Positions 1 through 8,962 of a stretch of 64,000 nt of DNA are shown here, in pieces; the first letter of the stretch is position 1; every line of letters begins with the position of its first letter. A program made the translations under genes and the position numbers. The notes beneath the pieces were generated by a model. That model did not search any database. It saw only the letters and a program-made list of their open reading frames with translations, and was not told the origin of the DNA. The DNA lies in assembly GCF_024129865.1 (NCBI RefSeq), contig NZ_JAMYFE010000103.1:1-64000 (forward strand). The letters are read 5' to 3'. The stretch comes from Stieleria tagensis. GTDB taxonomy: Bacteria; Planctomycetota; Planctomycetia; Pirellulales; Pirellulaceae.

Positions 1-905
1 TTCCCGCTGAACCAGCACAGGACATGGACTCCGCCTTCGTAGTCCATCTGCTTGAAGCCGCGAAGCGGCTCATTGTTTGCGTGCATGGCCCCGCTGCCGC
101 CGTTGTCTGTGAGAAAAATCAGCAAAGTATTGTCAAAAATGTCGTGTCGCTTCAGCGAGTTCACAATCTCCCCGACGCCCATATCAAGGTGCTTGATCAT
201 GGCCATCAGGATGTCGCGTGTTTCGTCGCCGGTCACTTTTTCGATGTCTTGCTCGGGGGCTTCCGGTGGAGCATGCACTGCGTTGTAAGCGACATAGAGA
301 AAGAAAGGCTCCTCTTTGTGGCGGTTGATAAAATCGACCGCTTCCTCAGTGATTCGAGTGGTGAGGTAGCCTTCTTCTTTGATGGGGTTGAGGCCACGAA
401 AAATGGGGTGATCCATGTTTGAGTGGTCAAAGTAGGGGTGTGCCCCGCGTCCCATGAAGCCATAGAACTCATCGAACCCTCGATTCATGGCGTGGTACTC
501 TTCCGTGAGTCCGAGATGCCATTTACCCAATGCACCAGAGACATAACCGGCTGGCTGGAGTCGCTGTGGAAGAAACACTTCCTCAAGCGGAACGCCTGAT
601 CCTCCTTCCCCCGCGGTGTAGATTCCAAAACGTTGCTGATAACGACCCGTCATCAGTCCTGCACGAGTCGGCGAACAAACATGTCCACTGGTGTAGCCCT
701 GAGTACAGATGATGGACGAATGTGCGAGGGCATCGATATTCGGTGTACTGACTTCTGGCGGCGAGTGCGGGTTGTAGCTGACATCGGCATAGCCCTGGTC
801 ATCTGTGAGAATGATGACGATGTTCGGTTTCTCTTCCGCAAAGGCGATGGAAGGCATTCCGATCAAACCGAGGATCAGCGCTTTCAGAATGTGTCGATAT
901 CTCAT
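1..905 (-). CDS. Secreted sulfatase, C-terminus cut by window edge
   Basis: Type I sulfatase that hydrolyses a sulfate ester, probably on a polysaccharide, outside the cytoplasmic membrane. The ATG at 905 opens a signal peptide (MRYRHILKALILGL, cleavage near AFA). Metal-binding residues follow (NIVIILTDDQGYADV), then the sulfatase motif CSPTR with the formylglycine cysteine at about residue 77, and GKWHLG further on. The metal-site NGG also occurs (LTDNGGSG). About 301 codons are visible and the C-terminal part lies outside the window. It starts 26 bp after the FecR/LamG gene on the same strand, so it is probably the third gene of the sigma-FecR cassette at 932-3003. The substrate cannot be read from sequence; the family assignment is secure. 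Confidence 0.93.
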   Translation of the reverse strand, partial: MRYRHILKALILGLIGMPSIAFAEEKPNIVIILTDDQGYADVSYNPHSPPEVSTPNIDALAHSSIICTQGYTSGHVCSPTRAGLMTGRYQQRFGIYTAGEGGSGVPLEEVFLPQRLQPAGYVSGALGKWHLGLTEEYHAMNRGFDEFYGFMGRGAHPYFDHSNMDHPIFRGLNPIKEEGYLTTRITEEAVDFINRHKEEPFFLYVAYNAVHAPPEAPEQDIEKVTGDETRDILMAMIKHLDMGVGEIVNSLKRHDIFDNTLLIFLTDNGGSGAMHANNEPLRGFKQMDYEGGVHVLCWFSG

Positions 906-931
906 GGTTGCTACTCGGGTATGTTCCAGAT

Positions 932-2476
932 TTAAACTTGTGGAGTGAGTTGAAACAGGTTGTCGATCTGTTCGCTGGTCAGAGCCGATCCGAAGAAGGC
1001 AAGTTCGTCGATCCTTCCGTGCCAAAAGCCCGATCGTCGATCTCGTTTCTTGCCATCGTACTCTTTCGGGGTTCCTCCGATGCTGAAACGGTTGTGCGGT
1101 TGTGCTTGAAACCCATTCAAGGGCTCTGAGGCAACGAGGGCTCCGTTTCTGTAAAGTCGCAAACCGTCAGTCGTCTTAACGACGGCAACATGCGTCCAGT
1201 CTTCGAGAGGCAAAGGTGACGGATCCACGATCGTTAGAAACCGAGTTTCATCGGCGAGGGTAAGGCCCAAATGCCCATGATCGCCAACAAGCCCAAAGCG
1301 AAATGTTTCGTCGCCCGAGAGATTCATGTCTGAGACGAGAACTGCGTTCCTTGGCAATGTCTCGGTGCGGATCCAAGCCATGATGGTGAACTCTGCTGTT
1401 GGGAGTTTGAGGCCTGAGGAGATCTGCGCATATCCGCCCGCTCTAGGGCCATCCAAACGAAGGGATGAACCGATACGGCCCGGAGCGAATGGTTGTCGCC
1501 GTGTATCACCTTTCACTACGGAGGCCGTATTGCCATGCCCTTTGGTAGCATCCTTCAAGGTATGTCCGTCGTCGATGACCGCCATGCGATAGTAAACGAG
1601 CGGCAGGAGTTCACGAACGTTCCCACTATAGGTTGGTTCCGGCTCATTGAGACTTCTGAGGAAGCGTTGATGGTCGAGGGAGATGCCGAGCGGGATGAGC
1701 GTTGAGTGATCGATGCGAGTCGCCTGATTGGTGACAAGACGAACGGGTTCAATCGAGGTGTCCCGCCGCCTGGGTTGCACTTCCACTTCCCCTTTGAACA
1801 CATGGACTTCACTGCTGCGCTGGCCCACGACTTCGATGGCGAATTCTGTGCCGAAAACGACCACTTCAGCATCGGGCGTTTCCACTGTGAATCCAACTCC
1901 CTCCGAAGTGACATTGGCCGCCAGGCGTCCTTCGTTCAAGCTCATGAATTCAGGGCCATGAATTTCGAAAGAAGCCGGTGCTTCGATGATCACTTCGACA
2001 CCTGATTCAAAGGTGATTTGAACAAGGCCTTGGTCGAGTTGGTAACTGCCGGTCCGTACTTCGCTGCCCATGTTGAACTCAGAGGATGCGCCGAACAGTT
2101 CCAGACTGGCAGCCACGCTCCGGGTCAGAGATGCGACCGTTTCGCCCGGTTTCATTCTTGATCGTGCGCCCCATCGTGGCCACAGGATCACTCCGGCCAG
2201 CACCAACGCAGCGGCCACGGCCAACGGTTTCCAAAAGCTCAAGAAATCAGAGGGAGGATCGGGAGCGTCAGAAAGATCTGGCAACTGCAGATCCCGCAAC
2301 ACACCATGTTCCCATGCAAGCATGGTGTGAACCTGGCAGTATTCCAGGTGCAGTTGTCTAGCCGCCGGATGCTGGCGAATCACACTCGCCAGACGATGGC
2401 TTTGTTCCGGCGAAAGTTCGCCCTCGGTAAGTTCCATGAGGAGAGACTCCAGATCGTTTTTTTCCTCCTCTGTCAT
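932..2476 (-). CDS. FecR-domain membrane protein with C-terminal LamG domain
   Basis: Putative sigma-factor partner (anti-sigma or sensor type). An N-terminal cytoplasmic stretch of about 80 residues (MTEEEKNDLESLLMELTEGE) is followed by one membrane helix near 84-100, a FecR-like beta domain near 140-250 (VETPDAEVVVFGTEFAIEV, HVFKGEVEV), and a LamG/concanavalin-like domain near 355-505 ending FFGSALTSEQIDNLF. The ATG at 2476 was chosen because it overlaps the sigma stop as ATGA; the reading frame is open upstream but only inside the sigma gene. The length is 514 aa. LamG domains commonly bind carbohydrate, so ligand sensing is an inference. Downstream is a sulfatase, which the pair may control. 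Confidence 0.85.
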   Translation of the reverse strand: MTEEEKNDLESLLMELTEGELSPEQSHRLASVIRQHPAARQLHLEYCQVHTMLAWEHGVLRDLQLPDLSDAPDPPSDFLSFWKPLAVAAALVLAGVILWPRWGARSRMKPGETVASLTRSVAASLELFGASSEFNMGSEVRTGSYQLDQGLVQITFESGVEVIIEAPASFEIHGPEFMSLNEGRLAANVTSEGVGFTVETPDAEVVVFGTEFAIEVVGQRSSEVHVFKGEVEVQPRRRDTSIEPVRLVTNQATRIDHSTLIPLGISLDHQRFLRSLNEPEPTYSGNVRELLPLVYYRMAVIDDGHTLKDATKGHGNTASVVKGDTRRQPFAPGRIGSSLRLDGPRAGGYAQISSGLKLPTAEFTIMAWIRTETLPRNAVLVSDMNLSGDETFRFGLVGDHGHLGLTLADETRFLTIVDPSPLPLEDWTHVAVVKTTDGLRLYRNGALVASEPLNGFQAQPHNRFSIGGTPKEYDGKKRDRRSGFWHGRIDELAFFGSALTSEQIDNLFQLTPQV

Positions 2477-3003
2477 ACGGCTTTCTCCGGGCGTTGACCT
2501 TTGACGCACTCGATTAAAGCGGCACGTGCTCTGAAAAGGGCCTGCTTGATTGAGTTCTCTGTCTGACCGCTTTGAGCGGCTATGGATTTCAGCGTGGCAC
2601 CTTCGGTGTATCGACGGCGGGTGAGTTCCTGATAGCGCTGGGTTAGTTTTTCGATGCAGTCGCCCATACGTCGTTGTTTTTCTCGCTGCCACTGGCATTG
2701 CTGCTCAGCGTCTTCAGCGATGTCTCGAAGGAAGTCATCGTCGAAAACAAGGCGATCCCGCGTCAGTCTGCGGCGGTGCGCCATGACTTGGAAGTAGGCA
2801 ACTTTGAGCATCCAGGCACCGAAGTTGGTGCCCAGTTTGAAGTCCTGCGATTTACGCCAGAGAACAGCGTTTGTCTCCTGCAGGACATCCTCCGCCTGAG
2901 TGCGGTCACCAAGAAGCGACAGTACATAGGCGTAGAGTCGGCTCTGATGGCTGGTCAGAAGCTGAACAAATTCGAAGGATGGTTCTGGTTGTTTTCCGGG
3001 CAT
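2473..3003 (-). CDS. ECF-type RNA polymerase sigma factor (planctomycete/verrucomicrobial subfamily)
   Basis: Sigma-70 family extracytoplasmic-function factor of 176 aa, a usual length. Region 2 is seen near residues 20-85 (AEDVLQETNAVLWRK, FGAWMLKVAYFQVMAHRR). The region 4 helix-turn-helix is near 120-170 (GATLKSIAAQSGQTENSIKQ, LFRARAAL). It starts at ATG 3003 and ends in a 4-bp ATGA overlap with the FecR/LamG gene, so the two are probably translationally coupled. The pairing predicts surface-signal control of the downstream sulfatase. It is more distant in sequence from the other two sigma factors in the window than those are from each other (it lacks their DYHS-Y-P-AL linker). Confidence 0.92.
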   Translation of the reverse strand: MPGKQPEPSFEFVQLLTSHQSRLYAYVLSLLGDRTQAEDVLQETNAVLWRKSQDFKLGTNFGAWMLKVAYFQVMAHRRRLTRDRLVFDDDFLRDIAEDAEQQCQWQREKQRRMGDCIEKLTQRYQELTRRRYTEGATLKSIAAQSGQTENSIKQALFRARAALIECVKGQRPEKAV

Positions 3004-3170
3004 GTATTTCCGTCCGTTGTTCGGCCATGTATTCCCGTGATCGATGGCGGCTGGTCAGGAAGGATATAGCCCGGGAGTATGGATTGGTTACGGAGGAGAA
3101 CCAAAAAGAAGGCTGGAAATTATTCCGCCCCCTTTCGGCAGAAACCCGCAGTTCATCGTCCGCTCCACAG

Positions 3171-3192
3171 TTGTTGTGCGCGCGCGCAACAA
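3171..3192. repeat. 22-bp near-perfect palindrome with alternating GC core
   Basis: TTGTTG and CAACAA arms flank an alternating TGCGCGCGCG core; the whole is palindromic except for one position pair. It lies about 170 bp upstream of the sigma start at 3003. It could be an operator or a Z-DNA-prone site; no function is shown. Confidence 0.5.
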
Positions 3193-3436
3193 AAGTCAGC
3201 TGCTCGTTTGTTTGGCATTAACGTGTGCGTAGCGCGAAAAGCCACGAAAACGTGATGTTGGGTGAGCGGGAAGAAAAACGACCCCATATTGCTTTTTTGA
3301 CTACCCGCACGAAAAGAAGCCTCTCACAAGAGTGTTTCAGTGCCGGTTTGAGCGAGGTTTGGTTCGCGCATGCCGGGGAAAACTAGGAGCGATCGGCTTG
3401 GCGGAAGTCGGGGCTGTGCGGCGTGACTTGCGGCAT

Positions 3437-3473
3437 GAAAATCAGCACTGTGTTTTCTGACACACCGATTTTC
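3437..3473 (-). terminator. Possible hairpin terminator after DUF1552 gene
   Basis: A 7-bp perfect stem (GAAAATC / GATTTTC) encloses an inner GTGT / ACAC pairing. It starts about 18 bp after the DUF1552 stop at 3492. There is no clear T-run on the minus strand, so intrinsic termination is uncertain. Confidence 0.3.
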
Positions 3474-3491
3474 GACGAATTTGATTGTCCG

Positions 3492-4784
3492 TCATGTCTC
3501 CAACCCTCTCAGCGTTCCAGTACTGCTGGAGAAAGCCTGGTCTTCGATACCCAGATTTTGCAACATACTGACGAATACGTTTGCCAATGGCTCGTTGTGT
3601 TTCTGATCAAACGCCAGATGCGAGCCGTGCTTGAATCCGCCGCCAGCGAGCACTACCGGCAGGTTCAAACCATCGTGCCGTGCTGCATTGCCAAGGTTGC
3701 TGCCTTGTAGCACCATCGTCTGGTCCAACAGGGTGGCTCCGTCTTCTTTGACCTCTCGCAAGTCTCGCAGCAGCTTTGCGAGGCAATCCATTTGAGCCTT
3801 CTCGATCGTCGCCAACTCCTCGGCGGAATCCTTCTGAGATGACTGGTGTGTCAACGCGTGGTGCGGTGCGTTCACGCCGGGCAGGTCGACGGTGGGATTA
3901 AAGTCCTCGTTGATCAGCACCGTGATTGCTCGTGTCGAATCGGTTTCCAAGGCTAGTCGAGCCATGTCGAACAACATGCGAGTTTTCGGAATCAATCCGC
4001 CCGGCGAGGTATCGTCTTTGGGCATGGAAATCTCCACCTGCGGTTTCGGACGCTGCGACCATGCTTCCTGAATTTCCAGGCGTTTTTCGAGTTCACGTAG
4101 TGAATCGAAGTACTGTTGCAGTCGGTGGCTGTCTGCGTTTCCGACACGGCGCTGAAGCGAGTGAATTTCGTCACCGAATTGGTCCATCAAACTGCGACCG
4201 TCTCGCAACCGTTGGACTTGGTTTTGAATCTGTTCAACCGAGCCTTCCATGAACAGCAAGCGATACACGTCGCTGGGACGCTCGATCGCGGGAAGCGGAA
4301 CGCCATCGGCGGTGAACGACAATGATTTAGAACCGGGACCGACTCGCAGCGAAAGCGACGGAAACCGGGTGAGATGTCCCACTTCCTGAGCGATCCGTTG
4401 GTCAAGCGAAAGCGTGTTCTTGAAACCGGGGCGAGTTGGATGCGTCGCTCCCGTCAGAAAGCACACATCCGCGGCATGCAGTCCGCCGGTACCGGGATGG
4501 TGGAGACCTGAGAAGATCGTGAAATCATCACGCAGGTCATTGAGTGGCTCAAGGTACGGAGACAACTTGTAGTCGCGGCCAGATTGTTTTGGGAAGAACC
4601 GTTCGGGCATGAATCCAAGGTCGACGTTGATTGCCACCATTCGCTTTGGCAGCGGAGAATCCTGCTGAGCCGAAAATGCTGGACGCATCGCGTCAAGGAA
4701 AGGCAACGCGAGGCTAGCACCTGCGGCTTTCAACAACGTACGACGATTCAGCGATTTACGTTCTGGGAAATAGACGTTCTTCAT
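3492..4784 (-). CDS. DUF1552 protein, Tat-type export signal
   Basis: DUF1552 family protein, 430 aa, biochemical function unknown. The start at ATG 4784 gives a twin-arginine signal (SLNRRTLLKAAGASLALPFL). Family marks are seen in the body: FSGLHHPGTGGLHAADVCFL, RMLFDMARLALETDSTRAIT, MVLQGSNLGNAARHDG, LAGGGFKHGSHLAFD, and the end SSTGTLRGLE. The frame is open 60 bp upstream, but that stretch overlaps the end of the DUF1592 gene and lacks signal character. It follows the DUF1592 cytochrome by 22 bp and is the last gene of the long leftward operon. DUF1592-DUF1552 pairing recurs twice more in this window, which implies a common exported complex or sequential action (inference). Confidence 0.9.
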   Translation of the reverse strand: MKNVYFPERKSLNRRTLLKAAGASLALPFLDAMRPAFSAQQDSPLPKRMVAINVDLGFMPERFFPKQSGRDYKLSPYLEPLNDLRDDFTIFSGLHHPGTGGLHAADVCFLTGATHPTRPGFKNTLSLDQRIAQEVGHLTRFPSLSLRVGPGSKSLSFTADGVPLPAIERPSDVYRLLFMEGSVEQIQNQVQRLRDGRSLMDQFGDEIHSLQRRVGNADSHRLQQYFDSLRELEKRLEIQEAWSQRPKPQVEISMPKDDTSPGGLIPKTRMLFDMARLALETDSTRAITVLINEDFNPTVDLPGVNAPHHALTHQSSQKDSAEELATIEKAQMDCLAKLLRDLREVKEDGATLLDQTMVLQGSNLGNAARHDGLNLPVVLAGGGFKHGSHLAFDQKHNEPLANVFVSMLQNLGIEDQAFSSSTGTLRGLET

Positions 4785-4806
4785 ATTAGTTGGCGTTGTT
4801 GAGTAT

Positions 4807-7512
4807 TTACTTATTCCGAAACAATGAACTTTGGACGAGGCCATGGATCACTGATCGAAGCCTGTAACCATCGTCGGCGGTGGCATCCAAAATCGTTTCG
4901 ATATGCGGTCGGTCACTGATGCCGACTGGATGCCCGGTCGCATAAACGACCAATCGTTCCAGCAGATTCCGAGCTATCGCTCGCTCATCCTTGACGATAT
5001 TCCGTCGAAACTGTTCGATGCCGTCGAATGGCCGACCATCTTCCATCTGGCCGCTAGAATCGACGGATAGTCCCAGCTTGAATTTGATGGGTTTGGCCCT
5101 TCGATTGATGCCCTCGACTGGTTTGCCTTTTTCAAGCGAATGGTATCGCTCGCGAAAACGACCCATCACGTCGAACGATTCTAAGGCAAATCCCGGTGGG
5201 TCAATCTTACGGTGGCAGGAGGCACATGAGGGATCTGCACGGTGGCGGGCCAGTTGCTCACGAATGGTGGTCACTCCACTGATGTCCGGTTCCACCGCCG
5301 CGACGGCTTCCGGCGGTGGCGGAGGCGGATCACCAAGCAATCGGTCCATGACATAGACTCCACGTATCACGGGAGACGTTGTGGTGCCGTTGGCACTGAC
5401 TTTCAAGACACTGGCTTGCGTCAAAAATCCTCCGCGAATCGAGTTTTCCGCAATAGCCACTCGCGTTACCGTTGCACCGGCTGGACCTTCGATGCCATAA
5501 AGTTCAGCCAATTCACCGTTGAGCATCAGGAAGTTGGAGTCGACCACATTGCGAATCGGTAGATATTGGAGAATCATCTCTCTAAAGAACGCGCGCGTTT
5601 CCATCAGCATGGATTCCAGTGTCCATGTTGAGTAACCGTGGTACAAGTTCTCGTCCGGTTCGGTCACTCCGATATCACGCAAGTTGAGCCAGTGGTCGAG
5701 AAAGTGATCGACGAACCGCGTCGAGCGTGGATCAACGAGCATTTCATCGACGAAGGCGAGGTAGCGATCAGCCTTCAACGCGGTGTTCAACGATCGACGA
5801 AGCTGACCGTCGGCGGGGGCGTTCCAAAGAAACAACGCCAACCGATTCGCCAACTCGGGTGGTGGCAATTCGCCCGCATGCATCTCGACAAGAACAAAGC
5901 TCGGCGAACTCAATACCGAGCTGTACGCGGAAATCATCGCAGCCTGAAAGGAAGCACCACTCTCCAGTCGGCGCTGAAACATTCCCATGGGAATCTCAAA
6001 GTCCAATGGAGAGATGTCGCGTCGATAGGCTTCGTTCATGAAACTCGATAACAGGCGACGTGCGTCTTTCGAGGGATCCTCGGATACAATTTCATAATCC
6101 ATAGAACCAATGACAGTGGATCTTGTTGAAGATCCCCGTGCGGACGGTTCTTGGACACGATCCACCCCGCGAGGCTGGAGAGTCAAATCTCCGAACAAAC
6201 GCCGATGGCTTTCCGGCGGCCAGGCATCAACGAACGGTCCTTCAATCTCGAACCCCTTGATCGCAACAGCGGGAACGTCAACAGCAAGATATTTGGCCTG
6301 CTTGCCGCCAACCTCGATTCGCCACAACGGTAAAGTTGCCATCGCGATACTGATTGTCTCGCCTGCCTTGAGTTCAACCTCCAGAAATTGAAGGCCGTCG
6401 TTTGCGGATATATCAAACGTCCCCAGCAAAGAAGTGTCGCCGTACACTGCAATCACTTCGGTGCGTTCGGTTGGCTCAACCGTTCCTTTATTTGCCTGAA
6501 ACGCAAACGCATCGATGCGAATGGTATAGCGACCGGCTTGGCTAGCTCGCCCGATTTTCAGGGGAGCGTTCGAGACGATGCCAATGGCGTCGATGTAGGG
6601 TTTTTGGTCCAACACATAGCCATGCTTCTTGGTCTGGAAATTGCCCGGATGGCTTTCAAATGTGAGATCTCGCTTGCGCCCGATCAGCGGTAGTGCACTG
6701 CCGTGTTTGAATTCCAGATAGACATCTTGTGCCTCGCGTATCAACCGCAGCGTCGCCTGTTCCTTTGGCTTCCCCTTGTCTAGAACAATGGTTTGCCCGC
6801 AAAGATCCTTGATCCAGACGCTGGTTTTTTTGGACACTGGCTTTTCACGCTGCGGAGCCATCGCCGCACGCAAGGCATCATCAGCGACTTCCAAATAACG
6901 ATCGACCTGAACATGCGAAAACGGCAACGTCGATGAAGATTTGCCAAACCCGTCAGACAATGGATCGGGCGGCAGTTTGTCGCCTGCGTCGAGAAGCGGC
7001 ATCTTCAATAAATCACGCAGCGCATTGATGTGCTCGGCGCGGCTCAATCGGCGAACGGTTGACCGTCCCTCTTTGGCAATGCGATCTTGCTCCGCTGAGA
7101 TCAGCGTTGGCTGAAGCGTTTTGAGAAACGCGTCGACGTCGGGTTGCTCGGGTTTTTCGGCGTCGGCAGGAGGCATTTGACCGGTCCGAACCCGGTCGAA
7201 GGCACGCACCCATTTGTCGTGAGAATTGGTGTCGGCAAGGTCAAACGAAAGCCCATCTAGATCGAAGCCACGTTCCGAACCATCGCCGCTGTGACAATCC
7301 AGACAATGGTTCTCGATGAAAGTCGCGACCTGCGGTGGAGCTTCGGCGCGCAGTGGCGCCGATACCGACAGGCTAAAAACCAACAAAGCAATCAGTAACG
7401 ACCAAGCCGAAGTGGATCTTGTTAAAGATCCGGCCGTACAGGGATCTTTTGCAAGATCCAGCACCACCACCACCAATCCGAACTTTTGGAGAACAGCAAT
7501 ACGGTTCTTCAT
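4807..7512 (-). CDS. DUF1592-family planctomycete cytochrome (DUF1587/1592/1588/1585 type)
   Basis: Exported dihaem-type protein of 901 aa, role unknown, probably periplasmic electron transfer. The N-terminal signal sequence is followed by a Planctomycete cytochrome C domain with CLDCH at 70-74 and the MPP motif (GQMPPADAEKP). DUF1587 follows (VRRLSRAEHINALRDLL), then the long DUF1592/1588 body. A second CxxCH lies near residue 762 (CASCHRKIDPPGFALESFD), and the C-terminal DUF1585-like part ends GLVQSSLFRNK. The ATG at 7512 overlaps the DUF1501 stop (ATGA). Two palindromic elements lie in frame within it: one at residues ~16-35 inside the stretched n-region of the signal peptide, the other at ~447-466 in an interdomain linker. 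Confidence 0.9.
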   Translation of the reverse strand: MKNRIAVLQKFGLVVVVLDLAKDPCTAGSLTRSTSAWSLLIALLVFSLSVSAPLRAEAPPQVATFIENHCLDCHSGDGSERGFDLDGLSFDLADTNSHDKWVRAFDRVRTGQMPPADAEKPEQPDVDAFLKTLQPTLISAEQDRIAKEGRSTVRRLSRAEHINALRDLLKMPLLDAGDKLPPDPLSDGFGKSSSTLPFSHVQVDRYLEVADDALRAAMAPQREKPVSKKTSVWIKDLCGQTIVLDKGKPKEQATLRLIREAQDVYLEFKHGSALPLIGRKRDLTFESHPGNFQTKKHGYVLDQKPYIDAIGIVSNAPLKIGRASQAGRYTIRIDAFAFQANKGTVEPTERTEVIAVYGDTSLLGTFDISANDGLQFLEVELKAGETISIAMATLPLWRIEVGGKQAKYLAVDVPAVAIKGFEIEGPFVDAWPPESHRRLFGDLTLQPRGVDRVQEPSARGSSTRSTVIGSMDYEIVSEDPSKDARRLLSSFMNEAYRRDISPLDFEIPMGMFQRRLESGASFQAAMISAYSSVLSSPSFVLVEMHAGELPPPELANRLALFLWNAPADGQLRRSLNTALKADRYLAFVDEMLVDPRSTRFVDHFLDHWLNLRDIGVTEPDENLYHGYSTWTLESMLMETRAFFREMILQYLPIRNVVDSNFLMLNGELAELYGIEGPAGATVTRVAIAENSIRGGFLTQASVLKVSANGTTTSPVIRGVYVMDRLLGDPPPPPPEAVAAVEPDISGVTTIREQLARHRADPSCASCHRKIDPPGFALESFDVMGRFRERYHSLEKGKPVEGINRRAKPIKFKLGLSVDSSGQMEDGRPFDGIEQFRRNIVKDERAIARNLLERLVVYATGHPVGISDRPHIETILDATADDGYRLRSVIHGLVQSSLFRNK
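6116..6165 (-). repeat. In-frame palindromic element, copy B
   Basis: About 50 bp with the left arm GTGGATCTTGTTGAAGATCC and a decayed right arm ending CACGATCCAC. It lies inside the DUF1592 gene and is translated as VDRVQEPSARGSSTRST. It matches copies A (7412) and C (10692) in arm sequence, orientation and reading frame. Confidence 0.8.
7412..7464 (-). repeat. In-frame palindromic element, copy A (best preserved)
   Basis: Two arms of about 20 bp (GTGGATCTTGTTAAAGATCC, and its near reverse complement containing GGATCTTTTGCAAGATCC) around a ~9-bp loop. Each arm is itself a small hairpin (GGATCTT...AAGATCC). It is translated as LDLAKDPCTAGSLTRSTS near the start of the DUF1592 protein. Confidence 0.85.
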
Positions 7513-8960
7513 GAAAGAATCTCCTTCACGACGTCTCCCGCCAGGTCAGTCAATCGAAAGTCGCGGCCTTGAAGACGGTACGTCAAGTGTTTGTGGTCAA
7601 TGCCAAGTTGGTGCAACACCGTAGCGTTCATATCGTGAACGGGAACAGGGTTCTCGACCGTGTGAAAACTCCACTCGTCGGTTTGGCCGTAAGTAAACCC
7701 CGGCTTCACGCCTGCTCCAGCCATCCACATCGTGAATCCGAGATGATGATGCTCACGCCCGAAGCTCATTTTCGTAAGCTTGCCTTGGCAGAACACTGTT
7801 CGTCCAAACTCACCGCCCCAGATGACGAGCGTGTCGTCGAGCATCCCGCGTTGTTTCAAATCTTGAATCAACGCCGCGTTGGCTCGATCGGAGTAGGCAG
7901 AGTACTGTTCGATCTGTTTCGGCAAGTTGGAGTGCTGGTCCCAGCCGCCCTGGAACAGCTGCACAAAGCGGACGCCGCGTTCGGCCAATCGTCGCGCCAT
8001 CAGCGCGTTGTAGGCATACGTTCCCGGTTCGCGAACGTCGGGCCCGTACAAATCCAGAATGTGCGCGGGTTCGTCACTGAAGTCAGCCAATTCAGGAACG
8101 CTCATCTGCATCCGCGCCGCCATCTCGAACTGAGCGATACGTGTGTCGATTTCCGGATCACCAACACGCTGGCGATGGTCTCGATTGAGTGCCGCAATGT
8201 CCGCAATGGTTCGCCTGCGCATCGCGTCGGAGATGCTTTCCGGGTTGCTGAGGTACTGCACCGGTTCCCGATCCGATCCGCCGATGCGAATGCCTTGATA
8301 TCGGGATGGAAGAAACCCCGATCCCCAGTGGCGATCGATCAGAAACGAACCGCCCTCTTTCGTTCGCAACGCGACAAATGCTGGTAGGTCGTCGCACTCG
8401 CTGCCGAGTCCATACGCGGCCCAAGCTCCAATTGTGGGTCGGCCCGCGATTTGATGACCGGTTTGGATGTACGTGATCGCAGCGTCATGATCGACTTGCG
8501 TAGTCGTCATCGACTTGATGAAACAAACGTCATCGACGACTTTTGCGAACTCGGGCATCAGCTCACTGACCCAAGCACCACATTTTCCGTGTCTGGCAAA
8601 CTTCCACCGCGATGCGACGACTGGAAATCGTGATTGCCCATTGACCATTCCTGTGAACTTCACGCCGCCCATCACCGACTTGGGCAGGTCCTTTCCGTCC
8701 CATTTTTCCAGCAGGGGTTTGTGATCGAATAGGTCGATTTGTGAGGGCCCTCCCGCTTGAAAGAGATAGATGACCCGTTTTGCCTTGGCGGGGAATTCTG
8801 GAAAGCCGGTGATGCCAGCCGGATTTGCTGGGACGGCGGCGGCCTCCGCAGCAGGCCTGCAGAGTAGCTGGCTGAGCGCTCCGGTTGCCATCACGCCGCC
8901 AAGACCGTTCAGAATTCCTCGACGTGACAAGCTCACATTGTCTTGATTGTTAGTGCCCAT
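7509..8960 (-). CDS. DUF1501 protein, Tat-type export signal
   Basis: DUF1501 family member of 483 aa; the family belongs to the alkaline-phosphatase-like superfamily but has no proven reaction. The start at ATG 8960 gives a twin-arginine leader (SLSRRGILNGLGGVMATGAL). Family marks: YLFQAGGPSQIDLFDHKPLL near residue 70, YIQTGHQIAGRPTIGAWAAY, VRFVQLFQGGWDQHSNL, LVIWGGEFGRTVFCQ, FGREHHHLGFTMWMAG, and HDMNATVLHQLGIDHKHLT. It begins 2 bp after the DUF1553 gene and overlaps the DUF1592 start by 4 bp, so it is part of one operon. DUF1553-DUF1501 pairs are a standard planctomycete unit. Unlike the sulfatases beside it, it has no CxPxR formylglycine site. Confidence 0.92.
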   Translation of the reverse strand: MGTNNQDNVSLSRRGILNGLGGVMATGALSQLLCRPAAEAAAVPANPAGITGFPEFPAKAKRVIYLFQAGGPSQIDLFDHKPLLEKWDGKDLPKSVMGGVKFTGMVNGQSRFPVVASRWKFARHGKCGAWVSELMPEFAKVVDDVCFIKSMTTTQVDHDAAITYIQTGHQIAGRPTIGAWAAYGLGSECDDLPAFVALRTKEGGSFLIDRHWGSGFLPSRYQGIRIGGSDREPVQYLSNPESISDAMRRRTIADIAALNRDHRQRVGDPEIDTRIAQFEMAARMQMSVPELADFSDEPAHILDLYGPDVREPGTYAYNALMARRLAERGVRFVQLFQGGWDQHSNLPKQIEQYSAYSDRANAALIQDLKQRGMLDDTLVIWGGEFGRTVFCQGKLTKMSFGREHHHLGFTMWMAGAGVKPGFTYGQTDEWSFHTVENPVPVHDMNATVLHQLGIDHKHLTYRLQGRDFRLTDLAGDVVKEILS

Positions 8961-8962
8961 CA

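Larger units (their letters stand above)
3004..3491. other. Intergenic region upstream of sigma gene; no gene seen
   Basis: This is 488 bp between the end of the DUF1552 gene and the start of the sigma gene, both on the minus strand. No convincing coding frame was found. It should hold the promoter for the sigma-FecR-sulfatase cassette, but no promoter boxes can be named. Two structured sites are listed separately: a palindrome at 3171-3192 and a hairpin at 3437-3473. Confidence 0.6.

Noticed and set aside
7569-8387. Long plus-strand open frame (272 codons) opposite the DUF1501 gene
   Set aside because: It is a shadow of the strongly conserved minus-strand DUF1501 gene; its translation shows no family, signal or membrane features.
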